This document shows, piece after piece, positions 1-6,971 of a DNA stretch of 7,326 nucleotides (position 1 is its first letter; each line of letters starts with the position of its first letter). Source of the stretch: Actinomycetota bacterium (GTDB taxonomy: Bacteria; Actinomycetota; Actinomycetes; Nanopelagicales; Nanopelagicaceae); contig CANKCT010000042.1 of NCBI GenBank assembly GCA_947480465.1, positions 1 through 7,326 on the forward strand. Direction: 5' to 3'. The position numbers and the translations under genes were made by a program. Under the pieces are notes generated by a model. The model worked only from the letters and a program-made list of their open reading frames with translations, had not been told where the DNA came from and ran no database searches.

Positions 1-1
1 A

Positions 2-928
2 CTTGCTGCTGGAAATACAGTTGTTTTAAAACCCGCAGAAAGTACTTCTCTTACCGCGCTTTTATTTGCAGAAGTGTGTCAACAAGCCGAGCTTCCAGCA
101 GGAGTTGTCAATATCGTTACCGGAGATGGAACAACTGGTTCATTAATCGTTAACCATCCTGGTATTGATAAAATTGCATTCACTGGATCAACCGAAGTAG
201 GAAAGATTATTGCTCGTGCAGTTGCTCCAACACGCAAGAGTGTGACACTTGAACTTGGCGGTAAAGCTGCAAATATAATCTTCGAAGATGCTGCAATAGA
301 TGAAGCTGTCGAAGGAATCGTCAATGGTATTTTCTTTAACCAAGGCCATGTTTGCTGTGCCGGGTCGCGTTTAATCTTGCAAGAAAGTATTTCTGAAGAG
401 GTACTAACTAAACTGAAAATTAGAATGTCAAAGATTCGAGTTGGTGATCCATTAGATAAAAACACTGATTTAGGTGCGATTAACAGCAAAGAGCAACTAT
501 TAAAAATACGCGAACTCTCTGCAGCCGGTGACGCCGAAGGTGCTCAGCGATGGAGTGCACCATGCGAACTCCCTGAAAAAGGTTTCTGGTTTGCTCCCAC
601 AATTTTCACAGGAGTGACACAAGCACATCGCATTGCTCGCGAAGAAATCTTCGGACCAGTTCTCTCGGTACTAACCTTTAGAACTCCGCAAGAGGCCATT
701 GATAAGGCCAACAACACGCCTTTTGGTCTCTCGGCCGGTATTTGGAGTGAGAAAGGGTCCCGCACTTTATGGGCTAGCCAACAATTACGTGCTGGTGTCA
801 TCTGGGCAAATACTTTCAATAAATTTGATCCGACTTCACCATTTGGTGGATATAAAGAGTCTGGCTGGGGTCGCGAAGGTGGTCGACACGGCTTAAGTGC
901 ATACTTGAAGGGCATTGGACATGAGTAA
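2..928 (+). CDS. NAD(P)-dependent aldehyde dehydrogenase, catalytic subunit (5' end outside window)
   Basis: This is the C-terminal 308 residues of a classic non-acylating aldehyde dehydrogenase; the family is usually about 480-500 residues, so roughly 170-190 N-terminal residues lie off the left edge. Reading starts in frame at base 2 (LAAGNTVVLKPAE). Visible signatures in order are the cofactor-binding Lys and Glu of KPAE (from base 29), FTGSTEVG of the Rossmann domain (about 179-202), the general base Glu in ELGGK (codon 251-253), the catalytic Cys in NQGHVCCAGSR (first Cys, codon 353-355), EEIFGPV (from 641) and the C-terminal PFGGYKESG. All catalytic residues in view are intact, so it should be active. 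The stop overlaps the next gene by 8 nt. Substrate is inferred, not read: beside nucleoside-breakdown genes, acetaldehyde from the DeoC reaction is most likely, giving acetate. The pairing with the next gene suggests an ALDH16-type enzyme. Confidence 0.93.
   Translation, partial: LAAGNTVVLKPAESTSLTALLFAEVCQQAELPAGVVNIVTGDGTTGSLIVNHPGIDKIAFTGSTEVGKIIARAVAPTRKSVTLELGGKAANIIFEDAAIDEAVEGIVNGIFFNQGHVCCAGSRLILQESISEEVLTKLKIRMSKIRVGDPLDKNTDLGAINSKEQLLKIRELSAAGDAEGAQRWSAPCELPEKGFWFAPTIFTGVTQAHRIAREEIFGPVLSVLTFRTPQEAIDKANNTPFGLSAGIWSEKGSRTLWASQQLRAGVIWANTFNKFDPTSPFGGYKESGWGREGGRHGLSAYLKGIGHE
907..912 (+). promoter_or_regulatory. Ribosome binding site of the ALDH-like second subunit
   Basis: GAAGGG lies 8 nt before the ATG at 921, inside the end of the upstream ALDH gene. 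The good spacing supports ATG 921 over the in-frame TTG at 915, which would sit only 2 nt from the motif. A dedicated site also argues that the second protein is made separately rather than being a frameshift product. Confidence 0.6.
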
Positions 929-1763
929 TCGCATCGATGTTAAAAAGACATATAAATTGTTTATCAATGGCGCATTCCCGCGGACTGAGTCTGGTCGAAC
1001 GTATGAAATCAAAAACTCTAAAGGGGTCTTTATTGCTAATCCTTGCCTTGCTTCACGTAAAGATTTGAAAGATGCGGTTGTTGCAGCTCGAGCGGCACAA
1101 TCTGGATGGAATAAGGCATCTGCGTATAACAAGGGTCAGATTCTCTACCGGATTGCTGAGATGCTTGAAGGTCGCCGATCACAATTTGTTGAGGAGATTG
1201 TGTTAGTCACTGGAGTTACAAAAGCAAAAGCTGAAAAAGAAGTTACTGAATCAGTAGATCGATTGGTTTGGTATGCAGGTTGGACCGATAAACTTTCATC
1301 TCTTTCAGGTGCGCTCAATCCTGTCGCTGGTCCTTTCTATAACTTCACTATCCCAGAGAGCATGGGAGTTATTGCAGCAATTGCACCTGAAACTCCATCA
1401 CTTCTTGGGCTTATTGATGCGATTGCACCAATTATCGTTGGTGGAAATACGGTTGTCATTTTAGCGAGTACAAAAGCTCCGTTATCTGCAATGAGTTTTG
1501 CCGAAGTTATTGCCACAAGCGATGTTCCTGCTGGTGTTATTAATATCTTGACGGGCAAGAAGGAAGAGATTGCTCCATGGATGGCATCACACATGGACAT
1601 CGATGGCTTAGATATTTCTGGTCTTGCACCAAAATCTCAAGGCGATATCCGAATTGCTGGTGCCGAAAATCTTAAGCGTATTTACAGTTTCAAGTCTGCA
1701 GATCCAGGACGAATCCTGGCGTACTTAGAGAATAAAACAGTCTGGCACCCAATTGGGTTATAA
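921..1763 (+). CDS. Non-catalytic ALDH-like protein, resembling the ALDH16 C-terminal domain as a separate subunit
   Basis: A 280-residue member of the aldehyde dehydrogenase superfamily that contains only the N-terminal, cofactor-domain-like part. It opens like an ALDH (YKLFINGAF, residues 11-19), has the helical region DAVVAARAAQSGW (51-63) and a Rossmann-like core, then stops before any catalytic domain: there is no ELGGK and no catalytic Cys motif. Aligned with its neighbour, GNTVVILAS (175-183) replaces GNTVVLKPAE, so the cofactor-binding Lys and Glu are gone, and the FTGSTEVG loop has become DISGLAPKSQ (231-240). The frame is open and the family core is kept, so this is not a decaying pseudogene. 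From memory, bacterial ALDH16 carries an extra C-terminal Rossmann-like domain of about this size that mimics a partner ALDH subunit. I infer that this protein binds the upstream ALDH as a structural subunit. Start ATG 921 is supported by GAAGGG 8 nt upstream; the gene overlaps the upstream stop by 8 nt. Confidence 0.82.
   Translation: MSNRIDVKKTYKLFINGAFPRTESGRTYEIKNSKGVFIANPCLASRKDLKDAVVAARAAQSGWNKASAYNKGQILYRIAEMLEGRRSQFVEEIVLVTGVTKAKAEKEVTESVDRLVWYAGWTDKLSSLSGALNPVAGPFYNFTIPESMGVIAAIAPETPSLLGLIDAIAPIIVGGNTVVILASTKAPLSAMSFAEVIATSDVPAGVINILTGKKEEIAPWMASHMDIDGLDISGLAPKSQGDIRIAGAENLKRIYSFKSADPGRILAYLENKTVWHPIGL
1747..1758. repeat. Perfect 12-bp palindrome at the convergent gene ends
   Basis: ACCCAATTGGGT is its own reverse complement. 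It lies in the last codons of the ALDH-like gene, 11 bp before the end of the convergent add gene. As RNA it could form only a 4-bp stem with an AATT loop, with no T-run following on either strand, so it is at best a weak terminator element. It may be chance, because it encodes the C-terminal His-Pro-Ile-Gly. Confidence 0.35.
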
Positions 1764-1768
1764 GAGCT

Positions 1769-2866
1769 TTATTCCCCTGAAATTGCGGCGTATTTGGGCT
1801 TGATAATCTCTTCGATTATTGCCAAACGCTCAGGGTAAGAAATAAATGCACTTTTCATTGCATTGATAGTCACTCGCTGTAAGTCAGCAAAACTCCAGTC
1901 AAAGGCTTTAACGCTTTCAGCCATCTCATGTGACATAGAAGTTTGACTCATCAAGCGATTGTCCGTGTTGAGGGTAACTCTAAACCGAAGGGTTGCTAAA
2001 ACACCAAGTGGATGTTCCTTGTAACTTTTTGCTGCTCCAGTTTGAAGATTAGATGTAGGACATAGCTCCAAAGGAATACGGCGGTCTCGGACATAGGATG
2101 CTAATTTTCCTAACTTTGGAACAGGTCCTGAAAAATCTATATCATCAATAATGCGAACCCCATGTCCTAAACGTTCAGCACCACAGAGTTGTATTGCCTC
2201 CCAAATTGATGGAAGCCCATAGGCCTCCCCAGCATGAATTGTGAAGTGTGCATCCTCTTGCCGTAAGTATTCAAAAGTTTTTAACTGATCACTTGGCGGA
2301 AAGCCATCTTCTGGCCCAGCAATATCAAAACCAACTACACCTTGATTGCGAAACTTCACGGCAAGTTCAGCGACTTCTTGACTAAGTTTGTTTTGACGCA
2401 TTCCGCACAGTAAAGATTCAACTCGGATTTTGAATCCCTCATGCAGCGCAGCTTTTTCACCAGATCTATATCCTTCGAGTGTGGCTTCAATTACTTGCGA
2501 CATTGATAAGCCAGCTTGAGTAAAGAGCTCTGGCGCACCCCGTACTTCGGCATAGACAACTCCATCTCGAGCTAAATCAAGTGCACATTCATGCGCAACT
2601 CGCACAATGTCTTCACGTCGCTGCATGACAGCAATCGTGTGTGAAAAAGTCTCTAGATATCTGACTAGCGAACCAGAATCGCATGATTCGCGAAACCATT
2701 GAGCTAGTTCTGTTGCATTCTCCGTTGGAAGTGCGGTGTAACCAATTTCTTTTGCAATATCAATGATCGTCTGCGAGCGTAAGCCCCCATCTAGATGATC
2801 ATGCAAAAGTACTTTTGGAAGCCTGTTTATCTGCTCCAAAGTAGGGGTTTTAAGCAACAAACTCAT
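1769..2866 (-). CDS. add: Adenosine deaminase
   Basis: A 365-residue cytoplasmic zinc enzyme that converts adenosine and deoxyadenosine to inosine and deoxyinosine plus ammonia. The N-terminal metal motif HDHLD supplies His22 and His24; HAGEA supplies the third zinc His211 and the catalytic Glu214; GHG contains His235; ELCPTSN is at 267-273; and NTDN at 300-303 gives the zinc ligand Asp302. The second Asp of the classic DD pair is Asn303, which is also how I recall the M. tuberculosis enzyme, so it seems to be a lineage feature. Length and overall sequence fit the actinobacterial Add type. One oddity: the conserved strand reads VRGAPEL (108-114), where relatives usually have RFAP or RYAP. ATG 2866 shares one base with the deoA stop (TAATG) and has only a weak upstream ribosome site, suggesting coupled translation. 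It is the last gene of the minus-strand unit and ends 5 bp from the convergent ALDH-like gene. Confidence 0.96.
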   Translation of the reverse strand: MSLLLKTPTLEQINRLPKVLLHDHLDGGLRSQTIIDIAKEIGYTALPTENATELAQWFRESCDSGSLVRYLETFSHTIAVMQRREDIVRVAHECALDLARDGVVYAEVRGAPELFTQAGLSMSQVIEATLEGYRSGEKAALHEGFKIRVESLLCGMRQNKLSQEVAELAVKFRNQGVVGFDIAGPEDGFPPSDQLKTFEYLRQEDAHFTIHAGEAYGLPSIWEAIQLCGAERLGHGVRIIDDIDFSGPVPKLGKLASYVRDRRIPLELCPTSNLQTGAAKSYKEHPLGVLATLRFRVTLNTDNRLMSQTSMSHEMAESVKAFDWSFADLQRVTINAMKSAFISYPERLAIIEEIIKPKYAAISGE

Positions 2867-4164
2867 TAAACAATCCGCTCTATAACTAATGGGAGCTGTT
2901 CAGCAACTCCGCCTGCAGTGATTGTGACAGCATCATCTAGGACTTGCAATGCTCTTTCAAAGCGGGGGCTCTCATCAGTGAATAAAGTAAAGAGAGGGTC
3001 GCCTGCGCTAATAAAATCTCCCGGTTTTGCATGCATCGTTATTCCTGCACCTGCCTGCACAGTCTCTCCTTGTTTTGACCGTCCGGCACCAAGTCGCCAA
3101 GCGCTTACTCCAACTTTCATTGCATCCATTTTTGCAATAATTCCTGATGATGCAGCAGTAACTGTATGTGACTCTTTTGCCACTGGAAGAGCTGCGTCGG
3201 GATCACCGCCTTGTGCAATGATCATTCGACGCCAATGATCCATTGCCGAACCATCCTTTAAAGCAGTTTCAGGATCTTTACCTTTAATTCCTGCGGCATC
3301 AATCATCTCTCTGGCTAGAATCAATGTCAGCTCAACAACATCGCGAGGACCTCCACCAGCTAAAACTTCGATAGATTCAGCAACTTCCAAAGCGTTACCT
3401 GCTGTTAATCCGAGCGGAACATCCATAGCAGTAACAAGTGCACGAGTTGTAACACCAGCATCTTTACCAAGTTGAACCATAACCCTGGCGAGCTCGCCCG
3501 CTTTTTTGGGATCGCTCATGAATGCACCACTGCCGGTTTTAACATCCAAAACAAGTGCTGATGTTCCTTCTGCAATTTTCTTACTCATAATCGATGATGC
3601 AATAAGAGGAATCGCCTCAACAGTTGCCGTTACATCACGAAGTGCATAAAGTTTTTTATCAGCAGGTGCTAATCCAGCCCCTGCTGCACAGATAACTGCG
3701 CCAGTTTCTTGTAATACTTTGAGCATTTCATCGTTGGTGAGGGATGCACGCCAGCCCTTGATTGACTCCATTTTATCGAGCGTTCCACCTGTATGGCCTA
3801 AACCACGGCCGGATAACTGCGGAACTGCACCTCCGCATGCGGCAACTAGCGGTGCAAGTGGAAGGGTAATTTTATCGCCAACGCCGCCAGTGGAGTGCTT
3901 GTCTACAGTTGGTCTATCAAGCATCGACCAATTCATACGTTCACCACTATTAATCATCGCGTTAGTCCAACGCGAGATTTCATGCGAGTTCATTCCATTA
4001 AGCAAAATTGCCATTGCTAGTGCCGACATTTGTTCATCGGCAACAACTCCCCGCGTGTATGCGTCAACAACCCAATCAATTTGTAAATCTGTTAAAACTA
4101 GCGAGTCACGCTTTGCGGCAATAATTTCAACCGCTGCAAAATTTTCAATCAAGACGTTTTTCAA
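2866..4164 (-). CDS. deoA: Thymidine/pyrimidine-nucleoside phosphorylase
   Basis: A 432-residue cytoplasmic glycosyltransferase that uses phosphate to split thymidine, deoxyuridine (and uridine if Pdp-like) into free base and (deoxy)ribose-1-phosphate. E. coli DeoA is 440 residues and Bacillus Pdp about 433, so length is normal. The phosphate-binding motif [10 protein letters not shown] lies at 89-98 and the family signature [14 protein letters not shown] at 118-131. Base-binding residues equivalent to E. coli Arg171, Ser186 and Lys190 are Arg176, Ser191 and Lys195 with the same spacing, and [10 protein letters not shown] follows at 207-216. Thymidine-specific and broad pyrimidine enzymes cannot be separated safely by eye. 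The start is a TTG at 4164, overlapping cdd by 20 nt; another TTG at 4152 (8-nt overlap) fits the family N-terminus about as well, and neither has a strong ribosome site. It receives deoxyuridine from Cdd, the gene just upstream. Confidence 0.95.
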   Translation of the reverse strand: MKNVLIENFAAVEIIAAKRDSLVLTDLQIDWVVDAYTRGVVADEQMSALAMAILLNGMNSHEISRWTNAMINSGERMNWSMLDRPTVDKHSTGGVGDKITLPLAPLVAACGGAVPQLSGRGLGHTGGTLDKMESIKGWRASLTNDEMLKVLQETGAVICAAGAGLAPADKKLYALRDVTATVEAIPLIASSIMSKKIAEGTSALVLDVKTGSGAFMSDPKKAGELARVMVQLGKDAGVTTRALVTAMDVPLGLTAGNALEVAESIEVLAGGGPRDVVELTLILAREMIDAAGIKGKDPETALKDGSAMDHWRRMIIAQGGDPDAALPVAKESHTVTAASSGIIAKMDAMKVGVSAWRLGAGRSKQGETVQAGAGITMHAKPGDFISAGDPLFTLFTDESPRFERALQVLDDAVTITAGGVAEQLPLVIERIV

Positions 4165-4543
4165 TTTCTTCTGGACCGAACGCCCACGGAAGTAGGTCGC
4201 CCAACGTTTTGATTCCGGTATCTGTCATGAGCTGGAGATCAGAGCCTCCATGTTCTTGTAAGAGCTGTCTACAACGACCACATGGCATTAAATAATTACC
4301 TGAGATATCTACACAAACAAAAGCAATCAATCGTCCCCCACCGCTTTGGACTAATTGCGAGACTAAACCACATTCTGCACAAAGAGTTAATCCATAGCTT
4401 GCATTCTCAACATTACAACCGGTTACTACTCTTCCATCACTTACTAAAGCGGCAACACCTACTGGGAACTTTGAATATGGAACGTATGCTTTTTTCATTA
4501 CGCTGGTGGCTTCGGCACGCAGCATTTCCCAATCAATGTTCAC
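4145..4543 (-). CDS. cdd: Cytidine deaminase
   Basis: A 132-residue zinc-dependent deaminase of the short, homotetrameric class; it converts cytidine and deoxycytidine to uridine and deoxyuridine in the cytoplasm. The zinc site is complete: CAE at 55-57 gives zinc ligand Cys55 and proton-shuttle Glu57, and PCGRCRQ at 87-93 gives Cys88 and Cys91. FPVGVAAL (26-33) and GCNVENASYG (42-51) form the nucleoside-binding region, and the C-terminal LLPWAFGP is typical of the family. The start is GTG at 4543, sharing one base with the permease stop (TAGTG) and preceded by a strong GGAGGA site. It sits between the transporter and deoA, so imported cytidine can be fed directly to the phosphorylase. Confidence 0.96.
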   Translation of the reverse strand: MNIDWEMLRAEATSVMKKAYVPYSKFPVGVAALVSDGRVVTGCNVENASYGLTLCAECGLVSQLVQSGGGRLIAFVCVDISGNYLMPCGRCRQLLQEHGGSDLQLMTDTGIKTLGDLLPWAFGPEEIEKRLD

Positions 4544-5811
4544 TAGTGTGATCCTCCACGCTTATATGGAATACCATCACTGGCAGGAGCTCGAACTTTT
4601 CCGACAAATCCGGAAACCGCAATGATTGTCACAATATATGGAACCATGACCATAAACTCACTTGGTATCGGCGTTCCGGTGATTGATAGAACTGTTCTTA
4701 GTTGGTCTGCAAAACCAAATAACAACGCCGCAGCAACTGCACCGAGTGGAGTCCACTTACCAAATATTAAAGCAGCTAAGGCAATAAAACCCATTCCAGC
4801 AGTCATTTGCCGGCTAAAGGCACCCGATGAACCTACTGTAAAGAAAGCACCACCAAGACCAGCAACAAGACCAGCAATCAAAACATTGCGAAAGCGAACT
4901 TTATTAACATCAATTCCTACGCTCTCTGCAGCAACTGGAAGCTCTCCCACTGCACGCATGCGCAGACCCCATTTAGATTTAAAGAGGGTAATTTGAATAA
5001 TCGCAACTATGACATAAAGCATGTAAACGATAATTGTTTGTGAGAAAAATATCGGACCCACTAAAGGGATTTTTGAAAGAATTGGAATCTGAATGGTGCT
5101 AAATATCGGTGAAGAGTTCCACCTTGCTGCGTCCGTTGTTAAAATACGTTGAGATGCAAAACTAGTTAAGCCAATTACCAACACATTTATAACAAATCCT
5201 AAAATTACTTGATCAACGGCATACTTGATAGCAAATGTTGCAAGCAATAAAGAGATGAGAGCTCCAGCAAGTGGTGCGACCAGTAAACCGGCCCAAACGT
5301 TTTGCGTTAAACTCCCGACAACTCCCGCCGCAAATGCTCCTGCAAGAAGTTGACCCTCAATTGCAATATTAATCACCCCGGAGCGCTCACAGATGAGGCC
5401 AGAGAGTGATCCAAAGACGAGCGGAATAGCTAAGAAAAGTCCACCTTGAAGTAATCCAGTTACCGATATTGCAGCGCCTGCTGCAGCCCAGCACATAAAT
5501 GCGATAAAAACACTCAGACAATATGCCAGAGCACTCGCACCTAGTTTTTTACCTTTTCTCGCTTGCAAAAACGCAAGTGCAAGAAACAAGACGGACAAAG
5601 CGCTGAAACTATATGCGCCAATCTTTGAGCCAATTATCCACGATTGAATGATGACCCATTCATCGCCGAGTACGAAATTGAATGTGACGTCTTGAGATTC
5701 ACCCGGAAGGTAAGCAAAAAAAATAAATGAAATAAGGCTTAAAGCCCCCATAATCTTTAGATTTCGACTTCGTTTTTTGGCCAAAACCGAGATAACGTGA
5801 TTATTTCTCAT
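4543..5811 (-). CDS. Nucleoside ABC transporter permease (NupC/YufQ type)
   Basis: A 422-residue inner-membrane permease of the BPD_transp_2 family, one half of the channel of a BmpA/NupABC-type nucleoside importer. Conserved core motifs are SGLICERSGVINIAIEGQ (137-154), the ATPase-contacting loop GLRMRAVGELPVAAESVGID (282-301) and GFIALAALIFGKWTPLG (341-357). Before the core there are about 110 additional residues with hydrophobic segments near 20-35, 68-83 and 95-115, separated by a polar stretch (36-66) and a basic RKGKK (85-89). Bacillus and Lactococcus relatives, about 310-320 residues, lack these; as I recall, actinobacterial relatives often have them. The start is uncertain: ATG 5811 (TGATG, 1-nt overlap) is chosen, while GTG 5814 gives a GTGA overlap with better spacing (9 nt) from GAAGGG at 5824-5829; TTG 5823 directly abuts that motif and is unlikely. 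Nucleoside specificity is inferred from the neighbours. Confidence 0.92.
   Translation of the reverse strand: MRNNHVISVLAKKRSRNLKIMGALSLISFIFFAYLPGESQDVTFNFVLGDEWVIIQSWIIGSKIGAYSFSALSVLFLALAFLQARKGKKLGASALAYCLSVFIAFMCWAAAGAAISVTGLLQGGLFLAIPLVFGSLSGLICERSGVINIAIEGQLLAGAFAAGVVGSLTQNVWAGLLVAPLAGALISLLLATFAIKYAVDQVILGFVINVLVIGLTSFASQRILTTDAARWNSSPIFSTIQIPILSKIPLVGPIFFSQTIIVYMLYVIVAIIQITLFKSKWGLRMRAVGELPVAAESVGIDVNKVRFRNVLIAGLVAGLGGAFFTVGSSGAFSRQMTAGMGFIALAALIFGKWTPLGAVAAALLFGFADQLRTVLSITGTPIPSEFMVMVPYIVTIIAVSGFVGKVRAPASDGIPYKRGGSH
4552..4557 (-). promoter_or_regulatory. Strong ribosome binding site of cdd
   Basis: GGAGGA on the minus strand lies 8 nt before the GTG at 4543, within the last codons of the permease gene. 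It is one of the best ribosome sites in the window and supports the GTG start and the one-base overlap with the permease stop. Confidence 0.65.
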
Positions 5812-6971
5812 CACCCATTCCAACCCTTCGACGCCATTTCCTGGCCACTCTCAAGGTTTTTAATCTTTACGTAGCGAGCAATTAATCCTGGGGCTGCTAT
5901 AAAGAGCACCACTAGTGCCTGAATAACTAGCACAATTTCAACTGGGACTTGGACGTTTGCCTGCATTGTTGTCCCCCCGACCCGCAAACCTGCAAATAGC
6001 AGTGATGCTAGGACTACTCCTACTGGGCCTCCGCGACCTAGGAGAGCAACGGTGATCGCATCAAAACCAAAACTGCCAGCAGCATCAGAAGTCAACTCAT
6101 ATTGGAAACCGAGAATATGTATTGCACCAGCTAATCCAGAAAGTCCGCCTGCAATCAACATTGTTCCAATAGTTATTCTCTGCACAGAAATTCCAGCTGT
6201 TCTTGCTGCTGATGAGTTAGCACCAACGGCACGAGTTTTAAAACCCCATGTACTTCGATTAAGTAGTAGCCAGAATAAAAGTGCCACAAAAATTGAAATA
6301 AAAATACCTACGTTAACGGAATAATTCTCACCGAATATTCGCGGTAGTCGAGCCGTATCTTTGACCGGTGGCGCTAACGGATCTAATCGACCTGGTCTCA
6401 AAAAATTTGAGGTTCCAAGTATCCATAGTAGAAAATTGGCAGCAATATAGTTGAGCATTATTGTGACAATTACTTCATGAGCGCCAGTTTTAGCTTTTAA
6501 CAGACCAACAAAGCCACCCCACAAAGCAGAAAGTACAATCGCGGCAGTAATAGCAACAATGACATGTATGAAAATAGGTAATTCGTAATGGAAGCCCACA
6601 TAAGAAGCACCAATTGCGCCAAAAATGAACTGCCCTTGCGCACCAATGTTGAAAAGTCCGGCTTTAAAAGCAATGGCAACAGATAAGCCACATAACATTA
6701 GTGGGGCTGCATTTACCACGGTCTGCGAAAGTGGATAAAAGCCAGTTAAAAAACTATGACCCTCAGCTAAATTTGGATCATAAATTGCACCTTGAAAGAG
6801 GGCTAAATATGCATTCCCAACAGTGCTAGCAAATGTTTTCAGAAAACTAATTGGTGCACCTATTTTTGAAAGAACGCGCGAATCGGTAAATCCGATTACA
6901 AGTCCACCCACAAAGAGAGCTAACCCGAAGGCAATCAGGGGCAAAACGGCTTTTTTTGCAATGTGCTTCAT
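5811..6971 (-). CDS. Nucleoside ABC transporter permease (NupB/YufP type)
   Basis: A 386-residue inner-membrane permease, the second channel subunit of the importer. A basic N-terminus (MKHIAKK) precedes the first membrane segment (about 8-28), followed by a non-membrane stretch (about 30-80). The core has FKAGLFNIGAQGQF (102-115), GAHEVIVTIMLNYIA (163-177), the ATPase-contacting loop GFKTRAVGANSSAARTAGIS (243-262) and GFDAITVALLGRGGPVGV (302-319); these are the usual marks of the Bmp/Nup-type permease partner, and length is close to the family norm. The ATG at 6971 overlaps the ATPase stop by 4 nt (ATGA) and has a good GAGGTGA site at 6976-6982. It lies between the ATPase and the other permease, the common order ATPase-permease-permease. 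The substrate is inferred to be purine and pyrimidine nucleosides because cdd, deoA and add follow in the same unit. Confidence 0.93.
   Translation of the reverse strand: MKHIAKKAVLPLIAFGLALFVGGLVIGFTDSRVLSKIGAPISFLKTFASTVGNAYLALFQGAIYDPNLAEGHSFLTGFYPLSQTVVNAAPLMLCGLSVAIAFKAGLFNIGAQGQFIFGAIGASYVGFHYELPIFIHVIVAITAAIVLSALWGGFVGLLKAKTGAHEVIVTIMLNYIAANFLLWILGTSNFLRPGRLDPLAPPVKDTARLPRIFGENYSVNVGIFISIFVALLFWLLLNRSTWGFKTRAVGANSSAARTAGISVQRITIGTMLIAGGLSGLAGAIHILGFQYELTSDAAGSFGFDAITVALLGRGGPVGVVLASLLFAGLRVGGTTMQANVQVPVEIVLVIQALVVLFIAAPGLIARYVKIKNLESGQEMASKGWNG

Noticed and set aside
79..489. 136-codon open frame on the minus strand opposite the ALDH gene
   Set aside because: Shadow of the conserved catalytic region of the ALDH on the other strand; no family resemblance.
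921..1763. ALDH-like gene as a truncated pseudogene or half of a frameshifted ALDH
   Set aside because: The frame is open throughout with an ALDH-type beginning, a good ribosome site and conserved core motifs. The upstream gene already supplies a complete catalytic region and natural C-terminus (PFGGYKESG...), so this is not its missing half, and the length fits the ALDH16 extra domain.
1740..1800. Rho-independent terminator between the convergent units
   Set aside because: The only inverted repeat is a 4-bp stem with AATT loop (1747-1758), with no T-run after it on either strand.
3719..4195. 158-codon open frame on the plus strand opposite deoA
   Set aside because: It lies antisense to the highly conserved phosphorylase N-terminal half, has no recognisable domain, and its composition mirrors the codon pattern of the opposite strand.
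4622..4996. 124-codon open frame on the plus strand opposite the permease
   Set aside because: Fully inside the conserved permease core; Pro/Ala/Thr-rich product typical of an antisense reading of membrane protein codons.
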